A DNA stretch of 64,000 bases, taken from assembly GCF_015070375.1 (NCBI RefSeq), contig NZ_JADCLL010000005.1, forward strand, positions 62,001 through 126,000, read 5' to 3'. Of the stretch, positions 46,486 through 55,147 are shown one piece after another; the first letter of the stretch is position 1, and each line of letters opens with the position of its first letter. Position numbers and translations under genes: made by a program. Source of the DNA: Nocardioides kribbensis. Lineage in GTDB: Bacteria > Actinomycetota > Actinomycetes > Propionibacteriales > Nocardioidaceae. The notes under the pieces were generated by a model, which was not told where the DNA came from, ran no database searches, and was given only the letters and a program-made list of their open reading frames with translations.

Positions 46486-47223
46486 TCAGGTCGTCGGCTC
46501 CTCGGGGTGGTGGGGGTCCCGAGAGACGTCCTGCAGGTGGCGTGCCGCGCCTGCGGGTGCGAGGGGGACCGCCGCGACGGGGGCGAGCTGCTCCTCCAGC
46601 ACGGCGCACCAGCGCCCGGCGAAGGGCTCGCACGCGCTGACGCCCCAGCCCGCGGCCTCGGCCACGTGGGCGATGTCGTCGACCCCGAGCACCGACCAGC
46701 GGAAGGGCCGGCTGCGCACGTCGTCGCCCTCGATGCTGGCCCACGTGGTCGTCATCGGGACCCCCGGCGGCGCCACCTCGACCACGACCCGACCGCGCGG
46801 GTCGAGCACCTCGCGCACGCGCCGCAGCAGCCGCACGGGGTCTCCCCCGATGCCGACGTTGCCGTCGGCGAGCAGCGCCGACTCCCAGCGCCCCTCGCCG
46901 GGGATCGACTCGAAGACGTCGCGCAGGATCGCCGAGGCGCCGCGCTGTCGGGTCTGCTCGACGGCCTCGTGGACCACGTCGATGCCGAGCACGACGTGGC
47001 CGCGCGCGGCCAGGCCCGCGGAGAGCCGGCCCGGTCCGCAGCCGATGTCGATGGTGGGGCCCACGCACCACGCGAGCAGCGCGTGGTCGGCCTCGTCGGC
47101 CTCGCGGGTCCAGTCCGCCACCGGGAGCGGCGACGGCTCGGGGCCCAGGCCCACCACGCGGCACGGCATGCCCCGCAGGGCGTGGGTGAAGACGGCGGAG
47201 AAGGACTCGTCACGCACGCTCAC
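46486..47223 (-). CDS. Class I SAM-dependent methyltransferase
   Basis: The 245-residue protein has the SAM-binding motif I VGPTIDIGCGPGRLSAGLAARG near 54-75, acidic motif II in GIDVVHEAVEQTRQRGA and post-motif strand ALLADGNVGIGGDPVRLLRRV, followed by GRVVVEVAPPG. The substrate cannot be deduced. It overlaps the DUF2064 glycosyltransferase gene upstream by GTGA, so modification of the same glycan or lipid made by the two glycosyltransferases is likely. The next gene downstream, the molybdenum oxidoreductase, starts 63 bases after its end. The GTG at 47221-47223 is fixed by the overlap. Confidence 0.88.
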   Translation of the reverse strand: MSVRDESFSAVFTHALRGMPCRVVGLGPEPSPLPVADWTREADEADHALLAWCVGPTIDIGCGPGRLSAGLAARGHVVLGIDVVHEAVEQTRQRGASAILRDVFESIPGEGRWESALLADGNVGIGGDPVRLLRRVREVLDPRGRVVVEVAPPGVPMTTTWASIEGDDVRSRPFRWSVLGVDDIAHVAEAAGWGVSACEPFAGRWCAVLEEQLAPVAAVPLAPAGAARHLQDVSRDPHHPEEPTT

Positions 47224-47930
47224 GAGGCCACCTCCGGGCTCCAGGCCGCGGCGAAGCGGCCACCGGGCACGAGGGCGACGACCGCGTCGGCGTCGGCCAC
47301 CGTGTCGATGTCGCGCAGCACCGCGGTCGTGGCGACGGCCAGGCCGGCCGCCTCGAGCGCCGCGCGGGTGTCGTCGTGGGTGGTGGGCGTCGACATCGGC
47401 ACGCCGCGCAGCGCGGCGGCGGCGAGGGGGTCGCGCAGGGCGAGCACCCACCAGCCGCCGTCCTCGGCGGGGCCGAGCACGGCGTGGTGGTCGGCCAGCG
47501 GTGCCGCCGCACCGAGCAGCAGGTCGGGCGTGACCTGCGGGGTGTCCATGCCGACCTGCACCACCGGGCCGGGGCCGGCGGCGGCCACGTCGGCGTGGGC
47601 GCGCACGAGTCGCTCGTCGAAGCCGTCGCCGACCTGCGGGGTGACCTGCCAGCCGTGCAGGTGGCGGCGGATGCGCTCGCCGTGCACGGCGTCGAGCAGC
47701 TCGCCGTCGAGGGAGAGGTGGCAGCGGTCGGGGCCCACCGCGTCGGTGCAGGCCACGAGGGTGTCGAGCAGGGAGGCGGCGGCGATCTCCGCGGCCAGGT
47801 CCATGCCGATGTCGGCGCCGAGGCGGGTCTTGACCCGCCCCGCGACCGGTGCCTTGGCGACGACCAGCATCCGCGGCGCCGCGGCCGGGTCGGCGCCTGC
47901 GGCGTACGGGGTGGGGGTGGTGCTGCTCAT
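47220..47930 (-). CDS. TIGR04282/DUF2064 glycosyltransferase-like protein
   Basis: The 236-residue product starts with MLVVAKAPVAGRVKTRLG near 21-38, the family's nucleotide-binding block resembling nucleotidyl- or glycosyltransferases, and continues with PVVQVGMDTPQVTPDLLLGAA, the DTP motif, and AVLGPAEDGGWWVLALRDP. Proteins of this family usually sit beside a family-2 glycosyltransferase, as here, and their exact activity is unknown. The ATG at 47928-47930 overlaps the glycosyltransferase stop (ATGA) and its end overlaps the methyltransferase (GTGA). All three are probably translated together to make or decorate one glycoconjugate. Confidence 0.88.
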   Translation of the reverse strand: MSSTTPTPYAAGADPAAAPRMLVVAKAPVAGRVKTRLGADIGMDLAAEIAAASLLDTLVACTDAVGPDRCHLSLDGELLDAVHGERIRRHLHGWQVTPQVGDGFDERLVRAHADVAAAGPGPVVQVGMDTPQVTPDLLLGAAAPLADHHAVLGPAEDGGWWVLALRDPLAAAALRGVPMSTPTTHDDTRAALEAAGLAVATTAVLRDIDTVADADAVVALVPGGRFAAAWSPEVAS

Positions 47931-48604
47931 GCGAGGGCCTTCCAGAAGTCGCGCGCCGTGCGGACGGTGCCCTTGACCGACCCCGACACCTTCGAGCGGG
48001 TGCCGGCGGCACGGGGGTGGTAGCCGACGTCGCGCTCGGAGACCCGCCACCCGGCGACGGTGACCTTCTGCAGCAGCTCGACGGGGTAGCCGAAGCGGCG
48101 GTCCTCGACACCGAGGTCGAGCAGGTCCTGGCGCCGCGAGACCCGCATCGGGGCGATGTCGTGGGCCTGCATCGCGATCCGCCGGCGCAGCCAGGCCACG
48201 ATCAGCGCGTTGCCGGCGCGGGCGTGCCACGGCCACACACCGCGCTGCACGGGGCGGCGCCGGCCCACGGCGAAGTCGGCGCGGCCCGAGGCGACGTCGT
48301 CGAGCAGCGGCAGCAGCTCGGCGGGGTCGAAGGAGCCGTCGCCGTCCATGAAGGCGACGTAGTCGTGGGTGGCGGCGAGGAGCCCGGCGTGCACGGCCGA
48401 GCCGTAGCCGGGCACGCTCTCGCGCACGACCCGGGCGCCGAGCCGCTCGGCGACCGCGGCCGTGCCGTCGACCGATCCGTTGTCGACGACGATCACCGAG
48501 AAGCGGGCGGGCACCCGCGGGATCAGGTCGCCCAGGGCAGGCGCCTCGTCCTTGCAGGGGAGGACGAGGTCGCAGACGGGCACGTCGTCAACGGTAGGTG
48601 GCAT
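47927..48604 (-). CDS. Family 2 glycosyltransferase (polyprenyl-phosphate sugar type)
   Basis: The 225-residue protein has a GT-A fold: CDLVLPCKDEAPALGDLIPRV at the start, VIVVDNGSVDGTAAVAERLG, the nucleotide-sugar DxD region in YVAFMDGDGSFDPAELL, and DFAVGRRRP. There is no C-terminal membrane helix, but a basic end suggests contact with the membrane. It likely transfers a sugar from a nucleotide donor to a polyprenyl phosphate or lipid. It is the first gene of the minus-strand operon that continues through DUF2064, methyltransferase, molybdenum oxidoreductase and the two-component system. A divergent membrane protein gene starts 233 bases away. The ATG at 48602-48604 is used. Confidence 0.88.
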   Translation of the reverse strand: MPPTVDDVPVCDLVLPCKDEAPALGDLIPRVPARFSVIVVDNGSVDGTAAVAERLGARVVRESVPGYGSAVHAGLLAATHDYVAFMDGDGSFDPAELLPLLDDVASGRADFAVGRRRPVQRGVWPWHARAGNALIVAWLRRRIAMQAHDIAPMRVSRRQDLLDLGVEDRRFGYPVELLQKVTVAGWRVSERDVGYHPRAAGTRSKVSGSVKGTVRTARDFWKALA

Positions 48605-48836
48605 CGTGGCGGTGAACCCTTACGAAGAGGTGACGCCGGTCGGTCCGGCCGCCCCATCGAACCGCACGGGGTGCTCGGGGGTGTTCACCCGGGAGGCCAG
48701 ACGTTCGCGTGTCGTTCCCCCGGCGTTCCCGCAGCGTGCGCCGCGTGTCGTGCGCGATCGCGCGCGTGGCTGCGGCACCGCGCGGGCCCGGGTCGTCGCT
48801 GTCGGGCGCCACCGGTGGGCTGGCTAGGGTCTGGGC

Positions 48837-50246
48837 ATGGCGACCAGCCCCCCTCTGACCGACCCGCCCCCGGCCCCGGCGGGAGCGGCGCCGGTCGAGG
48901 ACCGCTCCGGCGCCCGCGCCGCCGCCTGGGGCCTCGGCGTCGCCGTCGTGCTGGTGGCGCTCGCGATCGTCGTGCCCCGCGTCCTCGACTGGGAGACCTG
49001 GACGCGCGCGCCGCGCTCCTACACCGACCTCGCGGTGCCACCGCTGCACGGGTTCTGGGACCCCAAGCTGTTCGGCCCCGGCACGGTGCCGGCGCTGCTG
49101 GTCGCGCTCGTGGGATGGCGCTGGTTCGCCGGGTGGGCGGAGACCCTCCCGTGGCGGCGGCTGCTGCTCGTGTCGTACGTCGTGGCGCTGGCCTGGATGG
49201 TCTCGCTGGCCCTGGTCGACGGCAGCTCGGGTCTCTCCCGGGTGCTGGGCAGCGACGTGGAGTACCTCCCCACCGCCCGGGAGGTCGACGGGATCGGCAC
49301 CCTGCTCCAGGAGTACGTCGGACGCATCTCCTACTCCTCCCCCGACAACTGGCCCACCCACGTCGCCGGCCACCCGCCGCTGGCGCTGCTGTTCTTCGTC
49401 GGGCTGGTGCGGGTCGGTCTGGGCGGCGACCTGGCGGCCGGGATCGTGGTGACCGTGCTCGCCGCGACCACGGCGCTGGCGGTGATGACCACGCTGCGCG
49501 CGCTGGGTCACGAGGCGCTCGCCCGGCGGGCCGCTCCCTTCCTCGTGCTCGCCCCGGCGGCGGTCTTCATGGCCGTCTCCGCCGACGCCCTCTTCGGCGC
49601 CCTGGGCGCCTGGGGCCTGGCCTGCCTGGCGCTCGGGGCCCGCCACGCCTCGCGCCGCGGACTGCTGGCGTGGTCGACCCTGGCGGGCCTGCTGCTCGGC
49701 GCCATGGTGATGACGTCCTACGGCCTGCCGCTGCTCGGCCTCACCGCGCTGGCGGTGCTGGCCCTGGCCCGCTCCTGGCTGCCGCTGCCGGTCGCCGCGG
49801 GCGCCGCGCTCGTGGTGGTGCTCGGCTTCGCCGCGGGCGGCTTCGCGTGGTGGGAGGCCTACCCCGTGCTCCACGACCGCTACTGGGAGGGCATCGCCGC
49901 CGACCGGCCGGCGTCGTACTGGCTGTGGGGCAACATCGCGGCGCTCGTGCTCAGCGCGGGCCCCCTGCTCGGCTCGGCGCTGGCCGTGGCCGGCCTCAGG
50001 GCGCGCCAGCTGGGGCGCGACGTGCTCGCCTCGCCGCTGCTGCTCGTGCTCAGCGCCGCCCTGGCCGTGGCCGTCGCCGACGCCTCACGGATGAGCAAGG
50101 CCGAGGTCGAGCGGATCTGGGTGCCGTTCGTGCCGTGGATGATGATCGGCGCGGCCTTCCTGCCCGAGCGCTGGCGGCGCTGGGGGCTGGGTCTGCAACT
50201 GGTCGCGGCGCTGTTGCTGCAGCACCTGATGTACACCAGCTGGTAG
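48837..50246 (+). CDS. Multi-pass membrane protein, glycosyltransferase-C-like
   Basis: The 469-residue product has about ten hydrophobic segments. After a Pro-rich N-terminus (PPLTDPPPAPAGAAP) the first helix is WGLGVAVVLVALAIVVPRV. A large loop between the third and fourth helices contains YSSPDNWPTHVAGHPPLALLFFVG, a pattern like GT-C enzymes that use polyprenyl-linked sugars. AEVERIWVPFVPWMMIGAAFLP near the end is also typical of such mannosyltransferase-like proteins. The catalytic acid is not certain. It is divergent from the two glycosyltransferase genes and probably belongs to the same glycan pathway. The ATG at 48837 starts the only frame with membrane helices. Confidence 0.8.
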   Translation: MATSPPLTDPPPAPAGAAPVEDRSGARAAAWGLGVAVVLVALAIVVPRVLDWETWTRAPRSYTDLAVPPLHGFWDPKLFGPGTVPALLVALVGWRWFAGWAETLPWRRLLLVSYVVALAWMVSLALVDGSSGLSRVLGSDVEYLPTAREVDGIGTLLQEYVGRISYSSPDNWPTHVAGHPPLALLFFVGLVRVGLGGDLAAGIVVTVLAATTALAVMTTLRALGHEALARRAAPFLVLAPAAVFMAVSADALFGALGAWGLACLALGARHASRRGLLAWSTLAGLLLGAMVMTSYGLPLLGLTALAVLALARSWLPLPVAAGAALVVVLGFAAGGFAWWEAYPVLHDRYWEGIAADRPASYWLWGNIAALVLSAGPLLGSALAVAGLRARQLGRDVLASPLLLVLSAALAVAVADASRMSKAEVERIWVPFVPWMMIGAAFLPERWRRWGLGLQLVAALLLQHLMYTSW

Positions 50247-50261
50247 CCCAGCCCAGCCCGG

Positions 50262-50290
50262 TCGGGGCGGCCGGCACCCGGCCGCCCCGA
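50262..50290. terminator. Bidirectional terminator
   Basis: TCGGGGCGGCCGG and CCGGCCGCCCCGA form a perfect 13-base stem with loop CAC between the convergent membrane-protein and epimerase genes. Confidence 0.85.
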
Positions 50291-50298
50291 ACCGTGCC

Positions 50299-51354
50299 TC
50301 AGGCGCGCAGCGGCGCGGTGGCGAAGGCGGGCAGGCCCTCCTCGGGGGCGATGGCCGCGGCGAAGCCGAGCTCGGCGCGGGCGCGCTCGGGTGAGGCGAC
50401 GATGTGGCGCACGTCGCCGAGCCGGAAGCCGCCGGTGACCTCGGGGGCGATCTCCGCGCCCCCGTCGGCGCCGGTGCCGGTGGCGACGAGCTCGGCGACC
50501 TGCTTGATGCCCACCGGTCGCCCGGAGGCGACGTTGTAGGCGGCGTAGTGACCCGTCGGGGCGGCCACGACGGCGCGCAGCGCGGCGACGTTGGCCTGCG
50601 CGACGTCGCTGACGTGCACGAAGTCGCGCATCTGCGCGCCGTCCTCGTAGACCTTGGGCGCCTCGCCGCGCTCGAGGGAGGACCGGAACATCGCCGCCAC
50701 CCCCGAGTACGGCGTGTCGCGCGGCATGCCCGGGCCGTAGACGTTGTGGTAGCGCAGCGCCACCGCGGCGGCGTCGGCCTGGCGCACCCACGCCGAGGTG
50801 TAGTGCTCCTGGGCCAGCTTGCTGGCGGCGTAGCTGGAGCGCGGGTCGAGGCGGGCGTCCTCGTCGACCAGGGCCCAGCCCAGCGGTCCGCCGCACACGG
50901 GGCAGTGGTTGTCGAAGTCGCCGGACTCCAGCGCCGCGACGGTGCGCGGCCCCGGCGCCTGGTCGCCGTGCTCGGGGCAGGTGTAGCGGCCCTCGCCGTA
51001 GACGACCATGCTCGAGGCGAGCACCATGCGGTCGACGCGCGCCTCGTGCATGGCCGCGAGCAGGACGGCCGTGCCGTAGTCGTTGTGCGAGGCGTAGGCC
51101 GGCAGGTCGGCCACCTTCACCCCGGCCCCCACGACGGCCGCCTGGTGGCAGACCGCGTCGACGCCGTCGAGCAGCGCGCTCACCGCGTCGGCGTCGCGCA
51201 CGTCGACGTGGTGGGTGCCCACGGGCGGGCGGGCCTCGCCGTGGGCCATGTCGAGCATCCAGTCGACGCGCACGACCTCGTCGCCGTCGGCCTCCAGGGC
51301 CTCGGCCACCGCGGCGCCGATGAAGCCGGCCGAGCCGGTCAGCAGGACCTTCAC
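50299..51354 (-). CDS. NAD-dependent sugar epimerase/dehydratase with embedded Cys cluster
   Basis: The 351-residue extended short-chain dehydrogenase has the NAD motif GSAGFIG (7-13) and the catalytic Y175xxxK179 in SSYAASKLAQEHY, as in UDP-glucose or dTDP-glucose epimerases. After strand VYGEGRY there is an insertion with C126, H129, C151 and C154 (CPEHG...HCPVCGGPLGW), which looks like a zinc ribbon and is not part of standard epimerases. It should make a nucleotide sugar for the glycosyltransferases nearby. The GTG at 51352-51354 overlaps the MTA phosphorylase stop (GTGA). Confidence 0.9.
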   Translation of the reverse strand: MKVLLTGSAGFIGAAVAEALEADGDEVVRVDWMLDMAHGEARPPVGTHHVDVRDADAVSALLDGVDAVCHQAAVVGAGVKVADLPAYASHNDYGTAVLLAAMHEARVDRMVLASSMVVYGEGRYTCPEHGDQAPGPRTVAALESGDFDNHCPVCGGPLGWALVDEDARLDPRSSYAASKLAQEHYTSAWVRQADAAAVALRYHNVYGPGMPRDTPYSGVAAMFRSSLERGEAPKVYEDGAQMRDFVHVSDVAQANVAALRAVVAAPTGHYAAYNVASGRPVGIKQVAELVATGTGADGGAEIAPEVTGGFRLGDVRHIVASPERARAELGFAAAIAPEEGLPAFATAPLRA

Positions 51355-52184
51355 GCGCCGGCCTCCTCGCCCTGCTCGCCGGCGCCGTCGGGCGTCGGGA
51401 TGCCGTAGGACAGCTCCATGCCCTCGGCCCAGGTGGAGCAGGTGCACCCGTCGGGGTCGGGGAGGCTCTCGATGGTGCGGGTGAGCACGCCCTTGAGCCG
51501 CTCGAGGTTGGCCTTGAAGAGGGCGAAGACCTCCTCCTGGCCGACGCCCTGGCCGGCCTCGACGCCGGCGTCCATGTCGGTGACCAGCGCGATGGCGGTG
51601 TAGCACTGCTGCATCTCACGGGCCAGCGGCGCCTCGGGGTGGCCGGTCATGTTGATGAGCGACCAGCCCTGGGCGGCGTAGTGCTGCGACTCCGCGCGGG
51701 TGGAGAAGCGCGGGCCCTCGATGACCACCATCGCGCCGCCGGCCTTGATCTCCGGGTCGGCGCCGGCCACGGCCGCGCCGAGGCGCTCGCAGTAGGGGTC
51801 GGCGTAGGGCAGGTGCACCGCGCCGCTCTCGACGTAGGACGGGATGCGGCGGTAGGTGCGGTCGACCAGCTGGTCGGGCACGACGATGTCGCCGGGCGCG
51901 ACCTCCTCGCGCAGCCCCCCGACGGCGCATGGCGCGAGCACCTGGCGCACACCCAGCGAGCGCAGCGCCCAGAGGTTGGCGCGGTAGGGGATGGCGTGGG
52001 GCGGGTAGTCGTGGTGGTCGCCGTGGCGCGGCAGGAAGGCCACCCGGCGCCCGGCCACGGTGCCGACCGAGATGGTCGCCGAGGGCAGGCCGTAGGGGGT
52101 CTCGACGCTGACCTGCTCGGGGTCGTCGAGGAAGGAGTAGAAGCCGGTGCCGCCGATCACGGCGACGTCTGCGGTCGCGTTCAT
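51351..52184 (-). CDS. mtnP: 5'-methylthioadenosine phosphorylase
   Basis: The 277-residue enzyme splits MTA or a related nucleoside with phosphate. It has the phosphate and ribose motifs IGGTGFYSFL, FLPRHGDHHDYPPHAIPYRANLWAL, VVIEGPRFSTRAESQHYAAQGWSLINMTGHPEAPLAREM and TDMDAG. The INMTxxPEAxLARE block separates MTAP from purine nucleoside phosphorylase. This returns adenine and the methylthioribose part to salvage. It overlaps the epimerase gene by GTGA, an unusual pairing that recurs in this lineage in my experience; a functional link is not obvious. The start is ATG at 52182-52184. Confidence 0.92.
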   Translation of the reverse strand: MNATADVAVIGGTGFYSFLDDPEQVSVETPYGLPSATISVGTVAGRRVAFLPRHGDHHDYPPHAIPYRANLWALRSLGVRQVLAPCAVGGLREEVAPGDIVVPDQLVDRTYRRIPSYVESGAVHLPYADPYCERLGAAVAGADPEIKAGGAMVVIEGPRFSTRAESQHYAAQGWSLINMTGHPEAPLAREMQQCYTAIALVTDMDAGVEAGQGVGQEEVFALFKANLERLKGVLTRTIESLPDPDGCTCSTWAEGMELSYGIPTPDGAGEQGEEAGA

Positions 52185-52285
52185 GGCCGCAACTGTGCCA
52201 GCCCTCACCCCGGCCCTCGCCGGGGGTGCTGGTCGACGCGCCCGGGTCGGTGCTCGGGGTGGGTGCCCGAGGTCGGCGCTCCGGG

Positions 52286-52480
52286 TCAGCGCTCGGAGGC
52301 CGGCAGGGCCAGCGCGCTCCACACCGCGGCCCAGACCTGCTTGGGCGGCACCCCGGCGTCGAGGGCCTCCTGGGCCGTGCGGTCGCCGAGCTCGCTCATC
52401 ACGAAGAAGCTCGCCCACGACCGCGACGACGCCGTGCCGAGGGCGTGGTCGAGACGCTCCCAGAACTCCGTGTGCCGCAT
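52286..52480 (-). CDS. DUF3046 family protein
   Basis: The 64-residue product MRHTEFWERLDHALGTASSR and onward matches DUF3046: helical, with the conserved RxTEFWERxD start and ALDAGVPPKQVWAAVW end. No function is known. In many actinobacteria it lies beside recA-recX, but here it is about 10 kb away, between mtnP and an ABC exporter. ATG at 52478-52480 gives the family start; another ATG nine bases upstream is less likely. Confidence 0.85.
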   Translation of the reverse strand: MRHTEFWERLDHALGTASSRSWASFFVMSELGDRTAQEALDAGVPPKQVWAAVWSALALPASER

Positions 52481-52548
52481 GAAGCCCATGATGCCTCGCG
52501 CCGCCGACGGCCCCCGACCGAGGGTGGCCTGAGGCCGAGCCCCCGTGG

Positions 52549-53361
52549 TCAGGTGAGGAGCAGCCGGTCGAGGCGGCGGCGCACGACGAGGAGTCCGGCG
52601 ACGCCCATCACCACGAGGTAGACCACCGAGACCGCCGAGGCCCAGGAGACCGTGCCCGTGGTGAGCTCGCGGCACAGGACGACGCCGCGGTAGAGCGGGG
52701 TGCACTCCACGACCCAGCGCAGCCAGGTGGGGAAGGCCGTGACCGGGAAGAAGGTCGCGGAGAAGAGGAACATCGGCAGCGTGGCCAGGGTGACCAGCTC
52801 GAAGTCCTGCCAGGAGCGCATGAAGGTGGTCAGCGCCATGCACACCCCGCCGAAGGCCAGCCCGATGAGCAGCGCGGCGGGCACGACGAGCACCGCCCAC
52901 CACGACGACACCAGGCCCATCAGCAGCATGACGACCAGGAAGCCCGCGGAGTAGATGCCGCCGCGCAGCAGCGACCAGCTCAGCTCGCCGCGGGCGATGT
53001 CCATGGTGGTCAGCGGCGTGGCCAGCATCTGGTCGAAGAGCTTGTTGTACTTGAGCTTGAAGAAGAAGTTGAAGGTGGCGTCGAGGATCGTGCCGTTCAT
53101 GGCCGAGGCCGCGAGCATGCCGGGGGCGACGAAGGCGGCGTACTCGATCGTCCGGCCGTCGACCTCGAAGCCCGTGACGAGCTGGCCGACGCCCACGCCG
53201 ATCGAGAACAGGTAGAAGACCGGCTCGAGGAACCCGGTGAGGAAGATGTACCAGGCCCGGCGGTAGGCGAGGAAGTTGCGGTAGAGCAGCAGGGCGGTGG
53301 CCTCGCGGGCCCCGAGGGGCGAGGCGGCCTGGCGCGCGACGGCGGCGGTGACGGCGCTCAT
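52549..53361 (-). CDS. ABC-2 type exporter permease
   Basis: The 270-residue membrane protein has six helices and an N-terminal amphipathic segment, with FLTGFLEPVFYLFSIGVGVG, VAPGMLAASAMNGTILDATFNFFFKLKYNKLFDQMLATPLT and PMFLFSATFFPVTAFPTWLRWVVECTPLYRGV, all typical of ABC-2 (NodJ/DrrB-like) permeases. It is paralogous to the next gene, so the transporter is probably a heterodimer. Its ATG shares one base with the preceding stop (TGATG). Substrates of this type include drugs, lipids and glycans; the glycosyltransferase genes nearby make a polysaccharide or glycolipid worth considering. Confidence 0.9.
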   Translation of the reverse strand: MSAVTAAVARQAASPLGAREATALLLYRNFLAYRRAWYIFLTGFLEPVFYLFSIGVGVGQLVTGFEVDGRTIEYAAFVAPGMLAASAMNGTILDATFNFFFKLKYNKLFDQMLATPLTTMDIARGELSWSLLRGGIYSAGFLVVMLLMGLVSSWWAVLVVPAALLIGLAFGGVCMALTTFMRSWQDFELVTLATLPMFLFSATFFPVTAFPTWLRWVVECTPLYRGVVLCRELTTGTVSWASAVSVVYLVVMGVAGLLVVRRRLDRLLLT

Positions 53362-54203
53362 CAGGCGATCAGCCTCCGCTGCAGGCGCCGGGCGGCCCAG
53401 CGCCAGCCGAGCGCGGCCAGCACCACCAGGTAGGCGACGTGGACCAGCGCCGCGGACACGTCGACCCGGCCCAGCGTGAGCATCCGCGTCAGGTCGACGC
53501 CGTGCCACAGCGGGGTGATCGTGGCCAGCAGCTCGAGCGGCGCGTCGAGGTTGGCGACGGGGAAGAAGGCCCCGGAGAAGAGGAAGAGCGGGATCATGCC
53601 GAGGCGGAAGATGAGGTTGAAGGCGCTCTCGTCCTTGGCGCCCGCGGCGTAGGCGTAGACCGGGGTGGCGAAGGCCAGGCCCACCAGCAGCTGCACCAGG
53701 AAGGCCAGCAGCACTCCCCCGACGCTGCTGAAGACCCCGAAGGGCGCCATCACCGCGAGGAACACCGCGGAGGTGAGCGCGACCCGGAAGAGCACGAAGG
53801 CCAGGTGGGCCAGCATGATGTCGCCCACGCGCAGCGGCGCCGCGATCATCCCGAAGTAGACCTTGTGCCACTTCACCATGTCCATGACGGGGTAGGTCGT
53901 CTCCCCGATCACCGTGGTCATCGCCTGGGCCGCCACGAGGCCGGGCGCCACGAAGGCGAGGTAGCTGGTGGCGCCCTCGAGCTCGGCGGGGTCGCCCTCG
54001 ATGAAGCCGCCGAGCAGCACGCCCATGGCCACGACGTAGAGCAGCGGGGTGACGAAGGAGGAGACGATCGTGCCCTTCCACGTGCGGCGGTAGACCGTCA
54101 GCCAGTAGTCGAGCAGCCGGAGCGCGCCGGCGAGCGTGCTGGCGGGTGCGGTGGCCCGGGCAGGGTCGGGGCTGCCGGCGCCTCCGGGTGTCGTGGCGGC
54201 CAT
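53361..54203 (-). CDS. ABC-2 type exporter permease
   Basis: The 280-residue membrane protein is the second permease. It has YWLTVYRRTWKGTIVSSFVTPLLYVVAMGVLLGG, FVAPGLVAAQAMTTVIGETTYPVMDMVKWHKVYFGMIAAPL and MIPLFLFSGAFFPVANLDAPLELLATITPLWHGVDL, matching DrrB/NodJ-like proteins. The N-terminus (1-23) is disordered. The ATPase gene upstream ends TGATG into its ATG, and its stop overlaps the next permease start in the same way, so the three subunits are coupled. Confidence 0.9.
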   Translation of the reverse strand: MAATTPGGAGSPDPARATAPASTLAGALRLLDYWLTVYRRTWKGTIVSSFVTPLLYVVAMGVLLGGFIEGDPAELEGATSYLAFVAPGLVAAQAMTTVIGETTYPVMDMVKWHKVYFGMIAAPLRVGDIMLAHLAFVLFRVALTSAVFLAVMAPFGVFSSVGGVLLAFLVQLLVGLAFATPVYAYAAGAKDESAFNLIFRLGMIPLFLFSGAFFPVANLDAPLELLATITPLWHGVDLTRMLTLGRVDVSAALVHVAYLVVLAALGWRWAARRLQRRLIA

Positions 54204-55147
54204 CAGTCGACCAGGGTCCGGCCGGTGAGGCGGAGGAAGACGTCCTCCAGCGTGGAGCGGCGCACCAGCGTGGCGACCGGCTCCAGCCCGCGCTCGTGGA
54301 CCTTGGCCACGGTCTCCTCGCCGTCGTGGGAGTAGAGCAGGAGCCGGTCGGGCAGCACCTCGACCCGGTCGGCGAGGTCCTCGACCTGCCGGGCGACGAC
54401 CTCGTGGGTGTCGCCCTCCTGGGCCACGCCGAAGCGGAGCTCGGCCACCTCGCGGGTCGAGTGCTCGGCGATCAGGTCGAGCGGGGAGCCCTCGGCGACG
54501 ATGAGCCCCTTGTCCATCACCACGAGCCGGTCGGTCAGCTGCTCGGCCTCGTCCATGTAGTGGGTCGTGAGGACCAGGGTGACCCCCTGCTGCTTGAGGC
54601 GGAACAGCCGGTCCCACACGACGTGACGGGCCTGGGGGTCCAGGCCGGTGGTCGGCTCGTCGAGCAGCAGGACCTCGGGCCGGTTGATCAGCGAGCGGGC
54701 GATCGTCAGGCGGCGCTTCATGCCCCCGGAGAGGTCCTCGACCATCGAGCCGGCCTTCTCGGTCAGCTGCACGAACTCCAGCAGCTCGTCGACGCGGGCA
54801 CGGACCTCCTTGCGCGGCAGGCCGAAGTAGCGGCCGTAGACGAAGAGGTTCTCCCGCACGGTCAGCTCGGTGTCGAGGGTGTCCTCCTGCGGGCAGACAC
54901 CGATGCGGGCGCGGATCTCGGGACCGTCGACGGCCGGGTCGAGACCGAGGATGCGCAGCTCACCGCCGCTGATGGGCGACACGGCGGCCACCATGCGCAT
55001 GGTCGAGGACTTGCCGGCGCCGTTGGGCCCCAGGAAGCCGAAGGCCTCGCCCCGGCGCACGTCGACGTCGATGCCGCGCACGGCCTCGACGTCGCCGAAC
55101 CCCTTGCGCAGGCCCTGGGCCCAGATCATCGAGTCGGTCGCCGTCAC
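54203..55147 (-). CDS. ABC exporter ATP-binding protein (DrrA/NodI type)
   Basis: The 314-residue ATPase has Walker A GPNGAGKSS, Q-loop in CPQEDTLDTELTVREN, signature LSGGMKRRL, Walker B VLLLDEPTTGLD and the H-loop in LTTHYMDEAEQL. The C-terminal domain after residue 220 (MDKGLIVAEGSPLDLIAEHS and LRLTGRTLVD) is as in DrrA-like exporters. It drives the two permeases encoded downstream. The GTG at 55145-55147 leads into VTATDSMIWAQGLRKGFGD; longer readings are not protein-like. It is divergent from lhr. Confidence 0.94.
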   Translation of the reverse strand: MTATDSMIWAQGLRKGFGDVEAVRGIDVDVRRGEAFGFLGPNGAGKSSTMRMVAAVSPISGGELRILGLDPAVDGPEIRARIGVCPQEDTLDTELTVRENLFVYGRYFGLPRKEVRARVDELLEFVQLTEKAGSMVEDLSGGMKRRLTIARSLINRPEVLLLDEPTTGLDPQARHVVWDRLFRLKQQGVTLVLTTHYMDEAEQLTDRLVVMDKGLIVAEGSPLDLIAEHSTREVAELRFGVAQEGDTHEVVARQVEDLADRVEVLPDRLLLYSHDGEETVAKVHERGLEPVATLVRRSTLEDVFLRLTGRTLVD

